Shown here piece by piece: positions 1-8,449 of a stretch of 32,017 nt of DNA. Positions within the stretch are counted from its first letter, which is position 1. Each line of letters starts with the position of its first letter. The notes beneath the pieces are model-generated. The model was not told the origin of the DNA, made no database searches, and was given only the letters and a program-made list of their open reading frames with translations. The stretch is from Anaerolineales bacterium (GTDB lineage Bacteria; Chloroflexota; Anaerolineae; Anaerolineales; Villigracilaceae): NCBI GenBank assembly GCA_021462845.1, contig JAJTXU010000027.1, forward strand, positions 1 to 32,017. Direction: 5' to 3'. The translations under genes were made by a program, and so were the position numbers.

Positions 1-68
1 AACAGCATCTTCCCGATCCCTCCCGTTTCTTCTGGCATCGCCCACGGTGATTGTATTTTTAAACACAT
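1..68 (-). CDS. Partial transposase-like gene, N-terminal end only (IS1182-like)
   Basis: An open frame on the minus strand starts with ATG at 68 and runs off the left edge, giving about 22 residues that begin MCLKIQSPWAMPEETGGIGK. A clear ribosome binding site (GGAGG) lies about 5 bases upstream of this ATG on the same strand, so the start looks real. The pattern of a short start, a PQ/QS step, then PEET is typical of the N-terminus of IS1182/IS5-group transposases, which go on into a DUF772 domain. That match is from memory on a very short stretch. The gene is divergent from the nuo operon, and one end of the element would lie between 69 and about 165. It could equally be an unrelated protein, because only the first codons are visible. 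Confidence 0.42.
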   Translation of the reverse strand, partial: MCLKIQSPWAMPEETGGIGKML

Positions 69-153
69 GGCAGCCTCCGCTTCTTATCTTACTCCTCCTC
101 CCTGGTTTGCCAACAGTATCTTTGAGAAAGCCATGCCATCTGCCTTGTGAAAA

Positions 154-183
154 GTGGCACTTTCAAAATTCTTATGTTATACT
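154..183 (+). promoter_or_regulatory. Probable nuo operon promoter with extended -10
   Basis: An extended -10 element, TGTTATACT, spans 175-183 (TGn followed by TATACT). A weak -35 (GTGGCA, 154-159, 4 of 6 consensus bases) lies 18 bases upstream. Transcription would start near 190, inside the perfect palindrome at 187-206, about 45 bases before nuoA. The -35 lies in a short inverted repeat (AAAGTG-G-CACTTT, 151-163) that may be the end of the neighbouring insertion element. Confidence 0.5.
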
Positions 184-186
184 GTC

Positions 187-206
187 ACGAACCTTGCAAG
201 GTTCGT
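187..206. repeat. Perfect 20-bp palindrome in the nuoA leader
   Basis: The 20 bases at 187-206 (ACGAACCTTG and its exact reverse complement) form a perfect palindrome right at the predicted transcription start of the nuo operon. It could be an operator, a 5' hairpin on the transcript, or just a repeat: the words AACCTTG and CAAGGTT recur in the hairpin at 1603-1635 before nuoD. Confidence 0.6.
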
Positions 207-234
207 CCTTATCAGGGTGTTTTGAGGAGCCTAC

Positions 235-588
235 ATGCTGGAATACGTAGCAATCGCATTGATGATCGTGTTGGCGACTCTCGTCGCCTTGATCGCAATT
301 GGCTTGGGGAATTTATTCGGACCGAAGAAACCATCCGCAGAAAAATCCATGCCGTATGAATCGGGCATGACCCCCTACGGCGAAGCGACTCGCCGCCTGC
401 CCGTCCGTTTCTATTTGATCGCGGTGTTGTTCATCCTGTTCGATATCGAAGTCGTTTTCTTTTTGCCGTGGGCGGTTGTGTTCCGTAAGTTGGGGGTGTT
501 CGGCTTGATCGAGATGGTCATTTTTATCGTCATTTTGCTGGTGGGCTATGTGTATGCGTGGAAGAAAGGAGCCCTTGAATGGGAGTAG
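235..588 (+). CDS. nuoA: NADH-quinone oxidoreductase subunit A
   Basis: This is a small membrane subunit of complex I that helps form the quinone chamber where the hydrophilic and membrane arms meet. The 117 residues have three membrane segments (about 3-27, 58-83, 88-110). The YESGMTP segment around residue 41 and the [15 protein letters not shown] stretch with conserved acidic residues are hallmarks of NuoA/ND3. Length is normal for the family. The ATG at 235 is preceded by GAGGAG at 223-228. It is the first gene of the operon and overlaps nuoB by 10 bases, implying translational coupling. Confidence 0.96.
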   Translation: MLEYVAIALMIVLATLVALIAIGLGNLFGPKKPSAEKSMPYESGMTPYGEATRRLPVRFYLIAVLFILFDIEVVFFLPWAVVFRKLGVFGLIEMVIFIVILLVGYVYAWKKGALEWE

Positions 589-1061
589 AACAAAAACTCG
601 GCAACATGGGGATCGTCACGACAAAACTGGAAGAACTCGTCAACTGGTCGCGCACGAACGCGATGTGGCCCATGTTGTTCGGTCTCGCCTGCTGCGCCAT
701 CGAGATGATGGCGGCGCAGGCTTCACACTTCGATATGAGCCGCTTCGGCATGGAGTTGATGCGCGCCAGCCCGCGTCAATCGGACTTGATGATCGTGGCG
801 GGACGCGTTTCTCGGAAGATGGCGCCTGTGGTGCGCCGCTTGTACGATCAGATGCCTGAGCCGAAATGGGCGATCGCGATGGGGGACTGCGCTTCCTGCG
901 GAGGCGTGTTCAATAATTACGCGATCCTGCAAGGCGTGGATGAGATCATCCCTGTGGATGTGTACGTGGCGGGTTGCCCTCCGCGCCCCGAAGCGCTGAT
1001 CCATGGGATCGTGACGCTGTATGAAAAAGTGAAGGCTGATAAGTTTGTAACGCCGGCTTAA
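579..1061 (+). CDS. nuoB: NADH-quinone oxidoreductase subunit B (N2 cluster)
   Basis: NuoB carries the terminal [4Fe-4S] cluster N2, which hands electrons to quinone. The 160-residue protein shows the expected ligands: the tandem pair C38-C39 in [10 protein letters not shown]104 in GDCASCGG and C133 in [16 protein letters not shown] about 8 bases before ATG 579 supports the start, which lies inside nuoA. The last codons (T-P-A-stop) lie in a short inverted repeat at 1051-1068, so the stop codon is part of a hairpin tip. The family assignment is secure. Confidence 0.97.
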   Translation: MGVEQKLGNMGIVTTKLEELVNWSRTNAMWPMLFGLACCAIEMMAAQASHFDMSRFGMELMRASPRQSDLMIVAGRVSRKMAPVVRRLYDQMPEPKWAIAMGDCASCGGVFNNYAILQGVDEIIPVDVYVAGCPPRPEALIHGIVTLYEKVKADKFVTPA

Positions 1062-1068
1062 GTCGGCG
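1051..1068. repeat. Small hairpin at the nuoB stop codon
   Basis: CGCCGGC-TTAA-GTCGGCG forms a 7-bp stem (one G-U pair) that contains the TAA stop of nuoB. The same CTTAAG centre recurs in the larger repeat at 13755-13799. It lies in the 21-base nuoB-nuoC spacer. Confidence 0.5.
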
Positions 1069-1082
1069 CTACGGTATTCACT

Positions 1083-1598
1083 ATGGATAAGAAACTCGAA
1101 AAGATCGTTCAGGCTCTGCAGGAAAAGTTTGGCGTAACTCACGAAGAGTTCCGCGGCGAGGTTCATGTCTTCGTCAAAGCGGAAAATATCGTGGATGCGT
1201 TGACGCTTCTGCGCGACAAATATGAATTTGAACTGCTCTCCGCGCTCACCGCGACGGATTATTACGAACAACACGTTGAGCCGCGCTTTCATGTGATCTA
1301 TCAACTATCGTCGCTGGCGCAAAATATCACGGTGCAGTTGAGAGTTGCGGTAAACGGCGACCAGCCCAAAGTCCCGAGCGCGGCGGGTGTGTACGATACG
1401 GCGAACTGGCGCGAGCGCGAAGTCTTCGACATGTTTGGGATCCAGTTCGAAGGTCATCCCGACCCGCGCCGAATTTTGACTCCCGAAGGGATGGAAGCGC
1501 ATCCGCTTCGCAAGGATTTCCCGCTGGGTTATGAAGAGCCGCAGTTCACGTTCAATTACGACGATATTGATTTGAAGAAGATTTACGCGAAGGAATAG
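1083..1598 (+). CDS. nuoC: NADH-quinone oxidoreductase subunit C (30-kDa type)
   Basis: NuoC is a cofactor-free subunit of the connecting arm that packs against NuoD. The 171 residues end with the signature of the 30-kDa family: the WREREVFDMFGI stretch at about 109-120, then HPDPRRIL and the HPLRKDFPLGYEEP motif around 140-152. It is separate from nuoD here, unlike the fused NuoCD of enterobacteria. No strong ribosome binding site is visible before ATG 1083. A strong hairpin (1603-1635) separates it from nuoD. Confidence 0.95.
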   Translation: MDKKLEKIVQALQEKFGVTHEEFRGEVHVFVKAENIVDALTLLRDKYEFELLSALTATDYYEQHVEPRFHVIYQLSSLAQNITVQLRVAVNGDQPKVPSAAGVYDTANWREREVFDMFGIQFEGHPDPRRILTPEGMEAHPLRKDFPLGYEEPQFTFNYDDIDLKKIYAKE

Positions 1599-1602
1599 TT
1601 TC

Positions 1603-1635
1603 ATCCTTGCGAAGGTTTAGAACCTTCGCAAGGAT
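1603..1635. repeat. Perfect 15-bp hairpin between nuoC and nuoD
   Basis: Bases 1603-1617 (ATCCTTGCGAAGGTT) pair perfectly with 1621-1635 across a 3-base loop. It ends just before the GAGG ribosome binding site of nuoD. There is no T-run after it, so an RNA stability or translation-control element, or a passive repeat, fits better than a terminator. Confidence 0.75.
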
Positions 1636-1647
1636 TGAGGAAAATGT

Positions 1648-2886
1648 ATGGCTCAACTCGAAGAAGTCAGTTACGAACCGTTTAAACATCTCGTATCCGA
1701 ACGCGCGCTGACAGGCGAGACCATGTTGTTGAACATGGGACCGCAACATCCGTCCACGCACGGCGTTCTGCGTTTGTTGCTCGAACTCGACGGCGAGACG
1801 ATCGTCAACGCGATTCCCGATATCGGCTATCTTCACACCGGCGTCGAGAAGAACATGGAATCCAAGACGTACCTCAAAGCCGAGGTGATGACGGATCGTC
1901 TCGATTATATGAACACGACGGGGAACAACCTCGCGTATTGCATGGCGGTCGAAAAATTGATTGACCTCGACGTGCCTGAACGCGCGCAGGTGATCCGCGT
2001 GATCGTCACCGAGTTACAGCGCATCGCTTCGCATCTCGTATTTATGGGCGCGTTCGGTCTCGACCTCGCGGCGATGTCCATGTTCCTGTATTGTTTCCGC
2101 GAGCGCGAATACATCATGGATATTCTCGAACTGTGTTCGGGTCAGCGCATGATGACCACGTACTTCCGCCCCGGCGGCGTCTGGCGCGACGTGCCTGAAG
2201 AGTTCGATTCTGCCGTTCGTAATTTCATCAAGATTTTTCCGAAGCGCGTGGATGAATACGAAGCGCTGTTGACGAAGAACCCGATTCTTCTCGACCGTTT
2301 GGTCGGCATCGGCATCCTTGACGCGAAGACCGCCCTTTCGCACGGCGTGACGGGACCCACGCTCCGCGCTTCCGGCGTGAATTGGGATTTGCGAAAAGCG
2401 CGTCCGTATATCGGGTATGAACAATACGATTTCAACGTTCCCGTCCGCACCGAAGGCGACACCTTTGCGCGCTACATTGTTCATATCGAGGAGTTCCGCG
2501 AATCGTTGAAGATCGTGGAGCAGGGGTTGGAGAAGTTGAAGAAATTACCGGGCAAGCCCGTGAATAGCGATAATCGCAAGTTCGTGCCGCCGCCACGCGC
2601 CGAGGTCGGCGTGAGCATGGAAGCGCTTATCCACCACTTCAAGTTTTGGACGGAGGGCTTCCCCGCGCCAAAGGCTTCGATCTACAGCGCGGTTGAATCA
2701 CCGCGCGGCGAATTGGGCGTCTACCTCGAAGGCAACGGCGGACCCAAGCCGCATCGCGTGCACATGCGCACGCCTTCGTTCGACAACCTTTCCGCGATCA
2801 ACAAGATGGTGCAAGGGCATCTTGTGGCTGACCTTGTGGCGATCCTTGCTTCCATTGACATCGTACTCGGAGACATTGACCGATAG
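1648..2886 (+). CDS. nuoD: NADH-quinone oxidoreductase subunit D (49-kDa type)
   Basis: NuoD forms most of the quinone-binding pocket near cluster N2 and descends from the large subunit of [NiFe] hydrogenases. The 412-residue protein has the conserved NMGPQHPSTHGVLR motif at 29-42 and the HGVTGPTLRASG block in the middle, and ends in DIVLGDIDR. H38 and Y87 fall where the quinone head-group ligands sit in Thermus Nqo4 (same numbering, from memory). A GAGG sequence at 1637-1640 precedes the ATG. Length is typical for an unfused NuoD. Confidence 0.97.
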   Translation: MAQLEEVSYEPFKHLVSERALTGETMLLNMGPQHPSTHGVLRLLLELDGETIVNAIPDIGYLHTGVEKNMESKTYLKAEVMTDRLDYMNTTGNNLAYCMAVEKLIDLDVPERAQVIRVIVTELQRIASHLVFMGAFGLDLAAMSMFLYCFREREYIMDILELCSGQRMMTTYFRPGGVWRDVPEEFDSAVRNFIKIFPKRVDEYEALLTKNPILLDRLVGIGILDAKTALSHGVTGPTLRASGVNWDLRKARPYIGYEQYDFNVPVRTEGDTFARYIVHIEEFRESLKIVEQGLEKLKKLPGKPVNSDNRKFVPPPRAEVGVSMEALIHHFKFWTEGFPAPKASIYSAVESPRGELGVYLEGNGGPKPHRVHMRTPSFDNLSAINKMVQGHLVADLVAILASIDIVLGDIDR

Positions 2887-2893
2887 TATTCTC

Positions 2894-2961
2894 ACCGCGA
2901 AGAACGCGAAGGACGCGAAGATGAAAAAAATGATCTTTGCGCTCGTAGCGGACTTAGCGGT
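2894..2961. repeat. Imperfect long inverted repeat, 9-bp periodic, nuoD-nuoE spacer
   Basis: The left arm (2894-2922) is three units of CGCGAAGNN. The right arm (2933-2961) is its imperfect reverse complement (about 21 of 29 positions by eye). The same 9-base rhythm appears at 13898-14003, 19324-19440 and 22505-22579, so these belong to one repeat family. Confidence 0.65.
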
Positions 2962-2983
2962 TCAAAGATGAGTATCAAACATT

Positions 2984-3478
2984 ATGCTTTCAAAGAAGTA
3001 TCCAAAAGAAGTCAAGCAAATCCTTTCCAAGTATCCGCCGGAGGGCAGGCGTTCGGCGTTGATGCCTCTGCTCTTCCTTGCCCAGCGCGAGGAAGGCTAT
3101 ATCAACAAAGCCGCGATGCAGGATATTGCCGAGATGCTCGACATCACCGAAACGGAAGTGGCGGGAGTGGTCGGCTTTTATACGTTGTATCACGAGCAAA
3201 AAGAAGGCAAACATCGAATTCAGGTTTGTACCGACCTGCCATGCGCCTTGCGCGGCGCGGATAAATTCATGGATGATCTGTGCGGCAATCTCGGCATCAA
3301 AGTCGGCGAGACGACGCCCGACGGCGCGGTCACGATCGAAGCGGTCACTTGTCTCGCCGCGTGCGATAAGGCTCCCATGTTCCAAACACAGGGACCCGAG
3401 GGCATCAAGTATCACGAGAATATGACTGTTGAAAAGACTCTTGAATTGGTGGAAGGATTGAGGAAGAATACTGCGTAG
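2984..3478 (+). CDS. nuoE: NADH-quinone oxidoreductase subunit E (24-kDa type, N1a cluster)
   Basis: NuoE holds the [2Fe-2S] cluster N1a beside the FMN of NuoF in the NADH-oxidising module. The 164 residues have an N-terminal helical part and a thioredoxin-like ferredoxin domain with the four ligands C82, C87 (C-x4-C) and C123, C127 (C-x3-C). The ATG at 2984 has only a poor ribosome binding site. An ATG at 2968 is in another frame. The TAG stop lies in an ACTGCGTAG word that repeats right after the gene (a member of the ACTGCGTA repeat also seen at 9553-9602). Confidence 0.95.
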   Translation: MLSKKYPKEVKQILSKYPPEGRRSALMPLLFLAQREEGYINKAAMQDIAEMLDITETEVAGVVGFYTLYHEQKEGKHRIQVCTDLPCALRGADKFMDDLCGNLGIKVGETTPDGAVTIEAVTCLAACDKAPMFQTQGPEGIKYHENMTVEKTLELVEGLRKNTA

Positions 3479-3546
3479 TTCGTACTGCGTATTCAAATCT
3501 TTTGCACAACAACAGACCATCTAACTATCCAACTAACTAACTAACT

Positions 3547-4797
3547 ATGACACACATCCTTTTACGTCACCGCGAAATACCTGATATCAACCAGCTCTCC
3601 GTCTACATAAAGAACGGCGGACTTGCCGCGTTCAAAAACGCGGTTACAAAGATGAAGCCCAACGAAGTGACCGACGTGGTCAAGAACTCCGGCCTGCGCG
3701 GACGCGGCGGCGCGGGCTTTCCCACTGGTATGAAGTGGTCCTTCATTGATAACAAGAACTGGCCCCATTACATTGTGGCGAACGCGGACGAGTCGGAGCC
3801 TGGCACGTTCAAAGACCGCGAGATCATGGAAGGCAATCCGTTCCAATTTTTGGAAGGATTGATGATCGGCTCGTACGCGGTTGGCGCGAACGCGGCATAC
3901 ATTTATCTGCGCGGCGAGTTTTGGGAGATCGCCGAAGCGCTCGACGCAAAGATCGCCGAATTGGAAGAAGACGGCTATCTTGGCGATACATTATTCGGCA
4001 CAGACTACTCCCTGCGTATCTACACTCACCTCGGGGCGGGCGCTTACATCTGCGGCGAAGAGACGGCTCTGCTCGAATCGCTCGAAGGCAAACGCGGACA
4101 GCCGCGCGTGCGCCCTCCGTTTCCGCCTGCGGTTGGGCTTTACAACAAGCCGACCATCATCAACAACGTCGAAACGTTTACCAACGTGCCGATGATCATG
4201 ACGAACGGCGCGGAGTGGTACAAGTCTATGGGCACGGCAGACGCGCCGGGCGTAAAGATCTTTTCCCTTTCCGGTCGCGTGCGCAAGCCCGGCAATTATG
4301 AGTTACCGCTCGGCACAACCTTCCGTGAGTTGATCTACACACACGGCGGCGGCGTGCAAGAGTCGCGCAAAGTTCGGGCGATCATGCCGGCGGGCGCGTC
4401 GTCTTCGTTGATCCTGGTAGACGACGACAATATCCTCGACACGCAGATGGATTATCTCGAAGTCCGAAAACTCAAGTCGGAACTTGGTTCCGCTTCCGTG
4501 ATCATCGTTGACGATACCGTTTCGATGGATTGGCTCATCAACAAAACCGTTCACTTCTTCCAGCACGAATCGTGCGGCAAATGCACGCCTTGCCGCGAAG
4601 GCACCTATTGGATGTCTCATCTCACCGAACGCATCCACAGCGGTCAGGCTGGAAAAGCGGATGTGGACCTGCTCCTCAACGTGGCGAAACAGATGCAGGG
4701 TAAGTGCCTGTGCGCGTTGGGTGAATTTTCCACGATGGCGGTCGTCTCCAGTATCGAGCGCTTCCGGGAAGATTTTGATAACGTGGTGAAAGCATAA
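3547..4797 (+). CDS. nuoF: NADH-quinone oxidoreductase subunit F (51-kDa type; FMN, NADH and N3)
   Basis: NuoF is the NADH dehydrogenase proper: it binds NADH and FMN and passes electrons to cluster N3. The 416-residue protein has the FMN/NADH glycine-rich loop GLRGRGGAGFPTG (49-61), ADESEPGTFKDR (80-91), the GAGAYICGEETALLESLEG block (163-181), and N3 ligands C343, C346, C349 and C389. Length is typical. The spacer before it ends in tandem AACT units (about 3530-3546) and shows no Shine-Dalgarno motif. Confidence 0.97.
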   Translation: MTHILLRHREIPDINQLSVYIKNGGLAAFKNAVTKMKPNEVTDVVKNSGLRGRGGAGFPTGMKWSFIDNKNWPHYIVANADESEPGTFKDREIMEGNPFQFLEGLMIGSYAVGANAAYIYLRGEFWEIAEALDAKIAELEEDGYLGDTLFGTDYSLRIYTHLGAGAYICGEETALLESLEGKRGQPRVRPPFPPAVGLYNKPTIINNVETFTNVPMIMTNGAEWYKSMGTADAPGVKIFSLSGRVRKPGNYELPLGTTFRELIYTHGGGVQESRKVRAIMPAGASSSLILVDDDNILDTQMDYLEVRKLKSELGSASVIIVDDTVSMDWLINKTVHFFQHESCGKCTPCREGTYWMSHLTERIHSGQAGKADVDLLLNVAKQMQGKCLCALGEFSTMAVVSSIERFREDFDNVVKA

Positions 4798-4800
4798 ATT

Positions 4801-4870
4801 GTGTGTAGCGAACGTTCTCTACCGTTCGCACGAGAGAGTGCGGACTACACGAGAATGCGGACTACGCGTA
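4801..4870. repeat. Hairpin and direct repeats in the nuoF-nuoG spacer
   Basis: GCGAACG (4808-4814) pairs with CGTTCGC (4823-4829), and GTGTAG near 4803 can pair with CTACAC near 4850 to enclose it. Next to it, TGCGGACTAC occurs twice (about 4839-4867). It looks like another intergenic repeat family. AGGAA just before nuoG is left free for ribosome binding. Confidence 0.5.
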
Positions 4871-4880
4871 GGAAACAATA

Positions 4881-7331
4881 ATGACGAAACAAGTCACTCT
4901 TACGATTGACGGAAAACAAGTCACAGTGCAAGAAGGAACCGCGGTGGTAGACGCGGCAAAACTTGCAGGCGTAGACATTCCCGTTTTTTGTCATCATCCC
5001 AAACTCGAACCGGCCGGCATGTGTCGCATGTGTCTCGTGGAAATCGGACGCCCCATGCGCGACCGGGCTACGGGTCAATTTGTGATGGAAAACGGCGCGC
5101 CGAAGATCCAGTTCATGCCCAAACTTGAAACAGCCTGCACCAACAAGGTCGAAGAAGGTTTGGTCGTGGTCACGCAATCGGCAAAAGTTGCCGAGGGCAA
5201 GAACAGTATCCTCGAATTTTTGCTCACCTCGCACCCGCTCGATTGTCCCGTGTGCGATAAAGGCGGCGAGTGCGCTCTTCAAGACCTCACCATGGCTCAC
5301 GGTCCCGGCAAGAGCCGCTTCATATACGATGAGAAGCGGCATCTCGCAAAGCAGAAACCGCTCGGCGAGTTGATCTTTTTGGATCAGGAGCGATGCATCC
5401 AGTGCGCGCGTTGCATTCGCTTTCAAGATGAGATCGCCGGGGACGCGGTGCTCGAATTCGACAAGCGTGAACGTTCGATGCAGATCGTCTCTCGCTCGGA
5501 CCCCGGGTTTGATTCGGTTTTCTCCGGCAACACCACCGATATCTGCCCTGTCGGCGCGTTGACCACCGTAGACTTCCGCTTCGGCGCCCGACCGTGGGAG
5601 TTGGGCGCGCAGGCTTCGATCTGCGCGCAATGCCCGGTCGGATGCAACATCACATTGAACACGCGCCGCGAGGCAAAAACGGACGGCGAGATCGTCGTCA
5701 AGCGCGTGATGCCGAGGCAGAACGAAGAAGTGAACGAAATTTGGATGTGCGATAAGGGCCGCTTCGCGTATCACTATGCGGGAAGCAAGAAGCGACTAGC
5801 GAAACCGCTTGTCCGCAAAGATAAAAAGTTGGCGCGCTCTTCGTGGGATGCCGCCACCAAACTCGCCGCCGAAAATTTCGCCAAAGATAAAAAAGATTTT
5901 GTCATCCTCGCCTCAGGCAGGCTTTCGAATGAAGACTTGTTCAACTTGAAAAGCCTCGCCGATCACGCGGGCGGCAAAGCGTATTTGTACTCGCACATGG
6001 CTGGCGGCGAATTGACCTCGCTGGTCGGCGTGGGCGCAGGCACGAACTTTGCGGCGATGGGGGCGGGGACGACGATCCTCGTCGTTGCCTCCGATCTGTA
6101 TCAGGAAGCGCCGATCTGGTATCTGCGAGTGAAGCAGGCGAAAGAGCGCGGCGCGACGTTGATCGTGATGAATCCGCGCGAGACGAAACTGGATCGCTTT
6201 GCATCCTTCAAAGTCCGCTATGAATACGGCGAAGAAGCGCGAACGGTTCACGACCTGACGAAGAAAAGCAAAGAAGGCGACGCGCTGTTGAAGTCTGAGA
6301 ATGTGGTCATCTTATATGGAAGCGAAGGGCTGGGCGTGCTTGGTTCGCAAAGTTTGGCGACCGCCTGCGCCAAGTTGTTGAATGAGAACGGCTTCACGGG
6401 CAAGCCCAATAATGGACTCATCGGCGTGTGGGAACGCGCGAACGACCAAGGCGCGTGGGAGATGGGCTTTACGGTTGAGGAAGATCTAGCCAAAGCGCTG
6501 AAAGGTAAAGCGGTGTACATCGTCGGCGCCGACCCGGTGAACGACGATCCGAAATTGGCGAAGGCGCTCGAAGGCGCGGCATTCGTCGCTGTGCAGGATG
6601 TGATGGAAACCGCAACGACGGAAATTGCGGACGTGGTCTTGCCTGCGCAAGCGTTTACCGAACGCGAAGGCACGTTGACTTCCGGCGAACGACGCGCGCA
6701 GAGGTTTTATCCCACTGTGCCGGTGACGGGCGAATCGAAACCCGATTTTGCGATCACAGCCCAAATCGCGCGGAACATGGGAGTCATCCTCGAAGGCACG
6801 TCCGCTTCGGTGGTGTTCGATTTGCTCGCTGAAACGGTGAAATCGTTTGAAGGATTAACATACGCCAAACTTGCCGAAGTGCGGGAACAATTCCCCATCG
6901 TTGGGCGCGGCGACATGTATTACGGCGGCACGACCTACGAGAACAAGAAGGGACTGGGCGCGCACTTGTCAGCCGCCGCGACGCGCGGGGAAAAGGTGAG
7001 CATCCCGAGGGTCCAGAGAGAACCGGTTCCGCATCCGAAAGATAAAGAACTGCTCGCGGTGCCGGTCAACAAGTTGTATGATCGCGGCACGACGGTCATG
7101 ACGGCTGAGTTATTGCATCAGCGGATCGGCGAGGCGAGCGTGAGTTTGCATCCCGATGCGGCTGAGAAACTCGGCGTGCGCGCGGGGCAGACGGTGAATG
7201 TCAGTTTCAACGGCACGAGCGGACAAGCCGTTGTGAAGTTGGATACTTCAATTGCGGAGGATATCGCGCTGGTGCCGCGCTCGATGGGCATTGCGATCCG
7301 CGAGCCTGTGGCTGTGAAGGTGAAAGCATGA
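4881..7331 (+). CDS. nuoG: NADH-quinone oxidoreductase subunit G (75-kDa type; N1b, N4, N5, N7)
   Basis: NuoG is the largest peripheral-arm subunit and carries the electron wire. In its 816 residues the N-terminal ferredoxin domain has N1b ligands (C37, C48, C51, C86). N5 follows with H118 and C122, C125, C131; then N4 with C172, C175, C178 and C222. A further C248-x2-C251-x3-C255 plus C290 matches the off-path cluster N7 found in E. coli and Thermus NuoG but lost in mitochondria. The rest resembles molybdopterin oxidoreductases, including a C-terminal dinucleotide-binding-like domain from about 715. The stop overlaps the nuoH start (ATGA at 7328-7331). Confidence 0.96.
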   Translation: MTKQVTLTIDGKQVTVQEGTAVVDAAKLAGVDIPVFCHHPKLEPAGMCRMCLVEIGRPMRDRATGQFVMENGAPKIQFMPKLETACTNKVEEGLVVVTQSAKVAEGKNSILEFLLTSHPLDCPVCDKGGECALQDLTMAHGPGKSRFIYDEKRHLAKQKPLGELIFLDQERCIQCARCIRFQDEIAGDAVLEFDKRERSMQIVSRSDPGFDSVFSGNTTDICPVGALTTVDFRFGARPWELGAQASICAQCPVGCNITLNTRREAKTDGEIVVKRVMPRQNEEVNEIWMCDKGRFAYHYAGSKKRLAKPLVRKDKKLARSSWDAATKLAAENFAKDKKDFVILASGRLSNEDLFNLKSLADHAGGKAYLYSHMAGGELTSLVGVGAGTNFAAMGAGTTILVVASDLYQEAPIWYLRVKQAKERGATLIVMNPRETKLDRFASFKVRYEYGEEARTVHDLTKKSKEGDALLKSENVVILYGSEGLGVLGSQSLATACAKLLNENGFTGKPNNGLIGVWERANDQGAWEMGFTVEEDLAKALKGKAVYIVGADPVNDDPKLAKALEGAAFVAVQDVMETATTEIADVVLPAQAFTEREGTLTSGERRAQRFYPTVPVTGESKPDFAITAQIARNMGVILEGTSASVVFDLLAETVKSFEGLTYAKLAEVREQFPIVGRGDMYYGGTTYENKKGLGAHLSAAATRGEKVSIPRVQREPVPHPKDKELLAVPVNKLYDRGTTVMTAELLHQRIGEASVSLHPDAAEKLGVRAGQTVNVSFNGTSGQAVVKLDTSIAEDIALVPRSMGIAIREPVAVKVKA

Positions 7332-8449
7332 TTACCGATTGGACTCTCTGGCTCGAGTGGTTCGTCAAAGCGTTGGTGTGGATCTTCGCATTGTTGGGCG
7401 GCTTTGCTTATCTCACTTATTATGAACGCCGCGCGTTGGCGCGCATGCAAACCCGCGTGGGACCGAATCGCGCGGGACCGTTTGGCTTGTTACAGCCGAT
7501 CGCCGACGCGATCAAGTTGGTCTTTAAAGAAGAACTCTCGCCCGCCAAAGCGTATAAGTTCGTGTTCTTTCTCGCGCCGATCTTAACGTTGGTGCCTTCC
7601 ATTGTCATTGCGGCGGTGATTCCGCTGGGGCGCTCGATCAATTTATTCGGGCGCGAGATCAATTTATATCTCACCAACATCAACGTGGGCGTGTTGTATT
7701 TCATGTCTATCGCGGCGGTTGCCGTGTATGGAATTGTGCTGGCGGGCTGGTCGTCGAACAGCAAGTATGCGATGCTCGGCGGACTGCGCTCGACGGCGCA
7801 GATGATCTCGTATGAACTGTCGCTCGGCATTTCCCTGATTCCCGTGATCTTGCTCGGCAACTCGATGAGCATGGTTGAAATCGTGGAGAAGCAGAGCGGA
7901 GTGTGGTTCGTGTTCCTCCAGCCTGTTGGCGCGGTCATCTTTTGGATCGCGACGCTTGCCGAGGTGAACCGCGCTCCGTTCGATATGCCCGAAGCCGAGC
8001 AGGAACTGACCGCGGGCTATCACGCCGAGTATTCGGGCATGAAGTTCGCCTTGTTCTTCATGGCGGAATACCAGAAGATGATCGTGATCTGCGCGGTGAT
8101 GGCGGTCTTTTTCTTCGGCGGGTATCTCGGTCCGGGCATAGATCAATATCCCCTGTTGGGTCCCGTGTATATGTTTATCAAGATCTTTATACTGCTGTTT
8201 GCTATGATCTGGGTGCGCGCCACCTGGCCCCGCTTCCGCTACGACCGCTTGATGTCGTTCGGCTGGAAGGTATTGGTGCCGCTCTCGCTCGCCATCGTTT
8301 TTATTACCGCTACCGGCATTTTGCTTGCGGACGAAACCAATAACCAGATGTGGATGTGGATGATCCCCGTTGTTTCGGTGATCGCCGGTTTGATCCCCGT
8401 CGTCACGATCTATTACACGTTGAGGAGATTATTGTATGAGCGCGCTTGA
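7328..8449 (+). CDS. nuoH: NADH-quinone oxidoreductase subunit H (ND1 type)
   Basis: NuoH is the membrane subunit that seats the quinone chamber and links it to the proton path. The 373 residues contain about eight to nine membrane helices. Signature motifs are RVGPNRAGPFGLLQPIADA (43-61) and, at about 210-248, LAEVNRAPFDMPEAEQEL followed by AGYHAEYSGMKFALFF, rich in the conserved charged residues of the E-channel. It overlaps nuoG by 4 bases and nuoI by 14, so G, H and I are probably translationally coupled. Confidence 0.97.
   Translation: MITDWTLWLEWFVKALVWIFALLGGFAYLTYYERRALARMQTRVGPNRAGPFGLLQPIADAIKLVFKEELSPAKAYKFVFFLAPILTLVPSIVIAAVIPLGRSINLFGREINLYLTNINVGVLYFMSIAAVAVYGIVLAGWSSNSKYAMLGGLRSTAQMISYELSLGISLIPVILLGNSMSMVEIVEKQSGVWFVFLQPVGAVIFWIATLAEVNRAPFDMPEAEQELTAGYHAEYSGMKFALFFMAEYQKMIVICAVMAVFFFGGYLGPGIDQYPLLGPVYMFIKIFILLFAMIWVRATWPRFRYDRLMSFGWKVLVPLSLAIVFITATGILLADETNNQMWMWMIPVVSVIAGLIPVVTIYYTLRRLLYERA

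Noticed and set aside
3530-3546. Tandem AACT units as a possible CRISPR or regulatory array
   Set aside because: Only a 4-base simple repeat in a short spacer; no spacers or repeat units of CRISPR size. No CRISPR array was seen anywhere in the window.
4845-5774. 309-residue minus-strand open frame opposite nuoG
   Set aside because: Shadow of the GC-rich nuoG codons; the plus strand carries all Fe-S ligands and family motifs, and the antisense product looks like nothing known.
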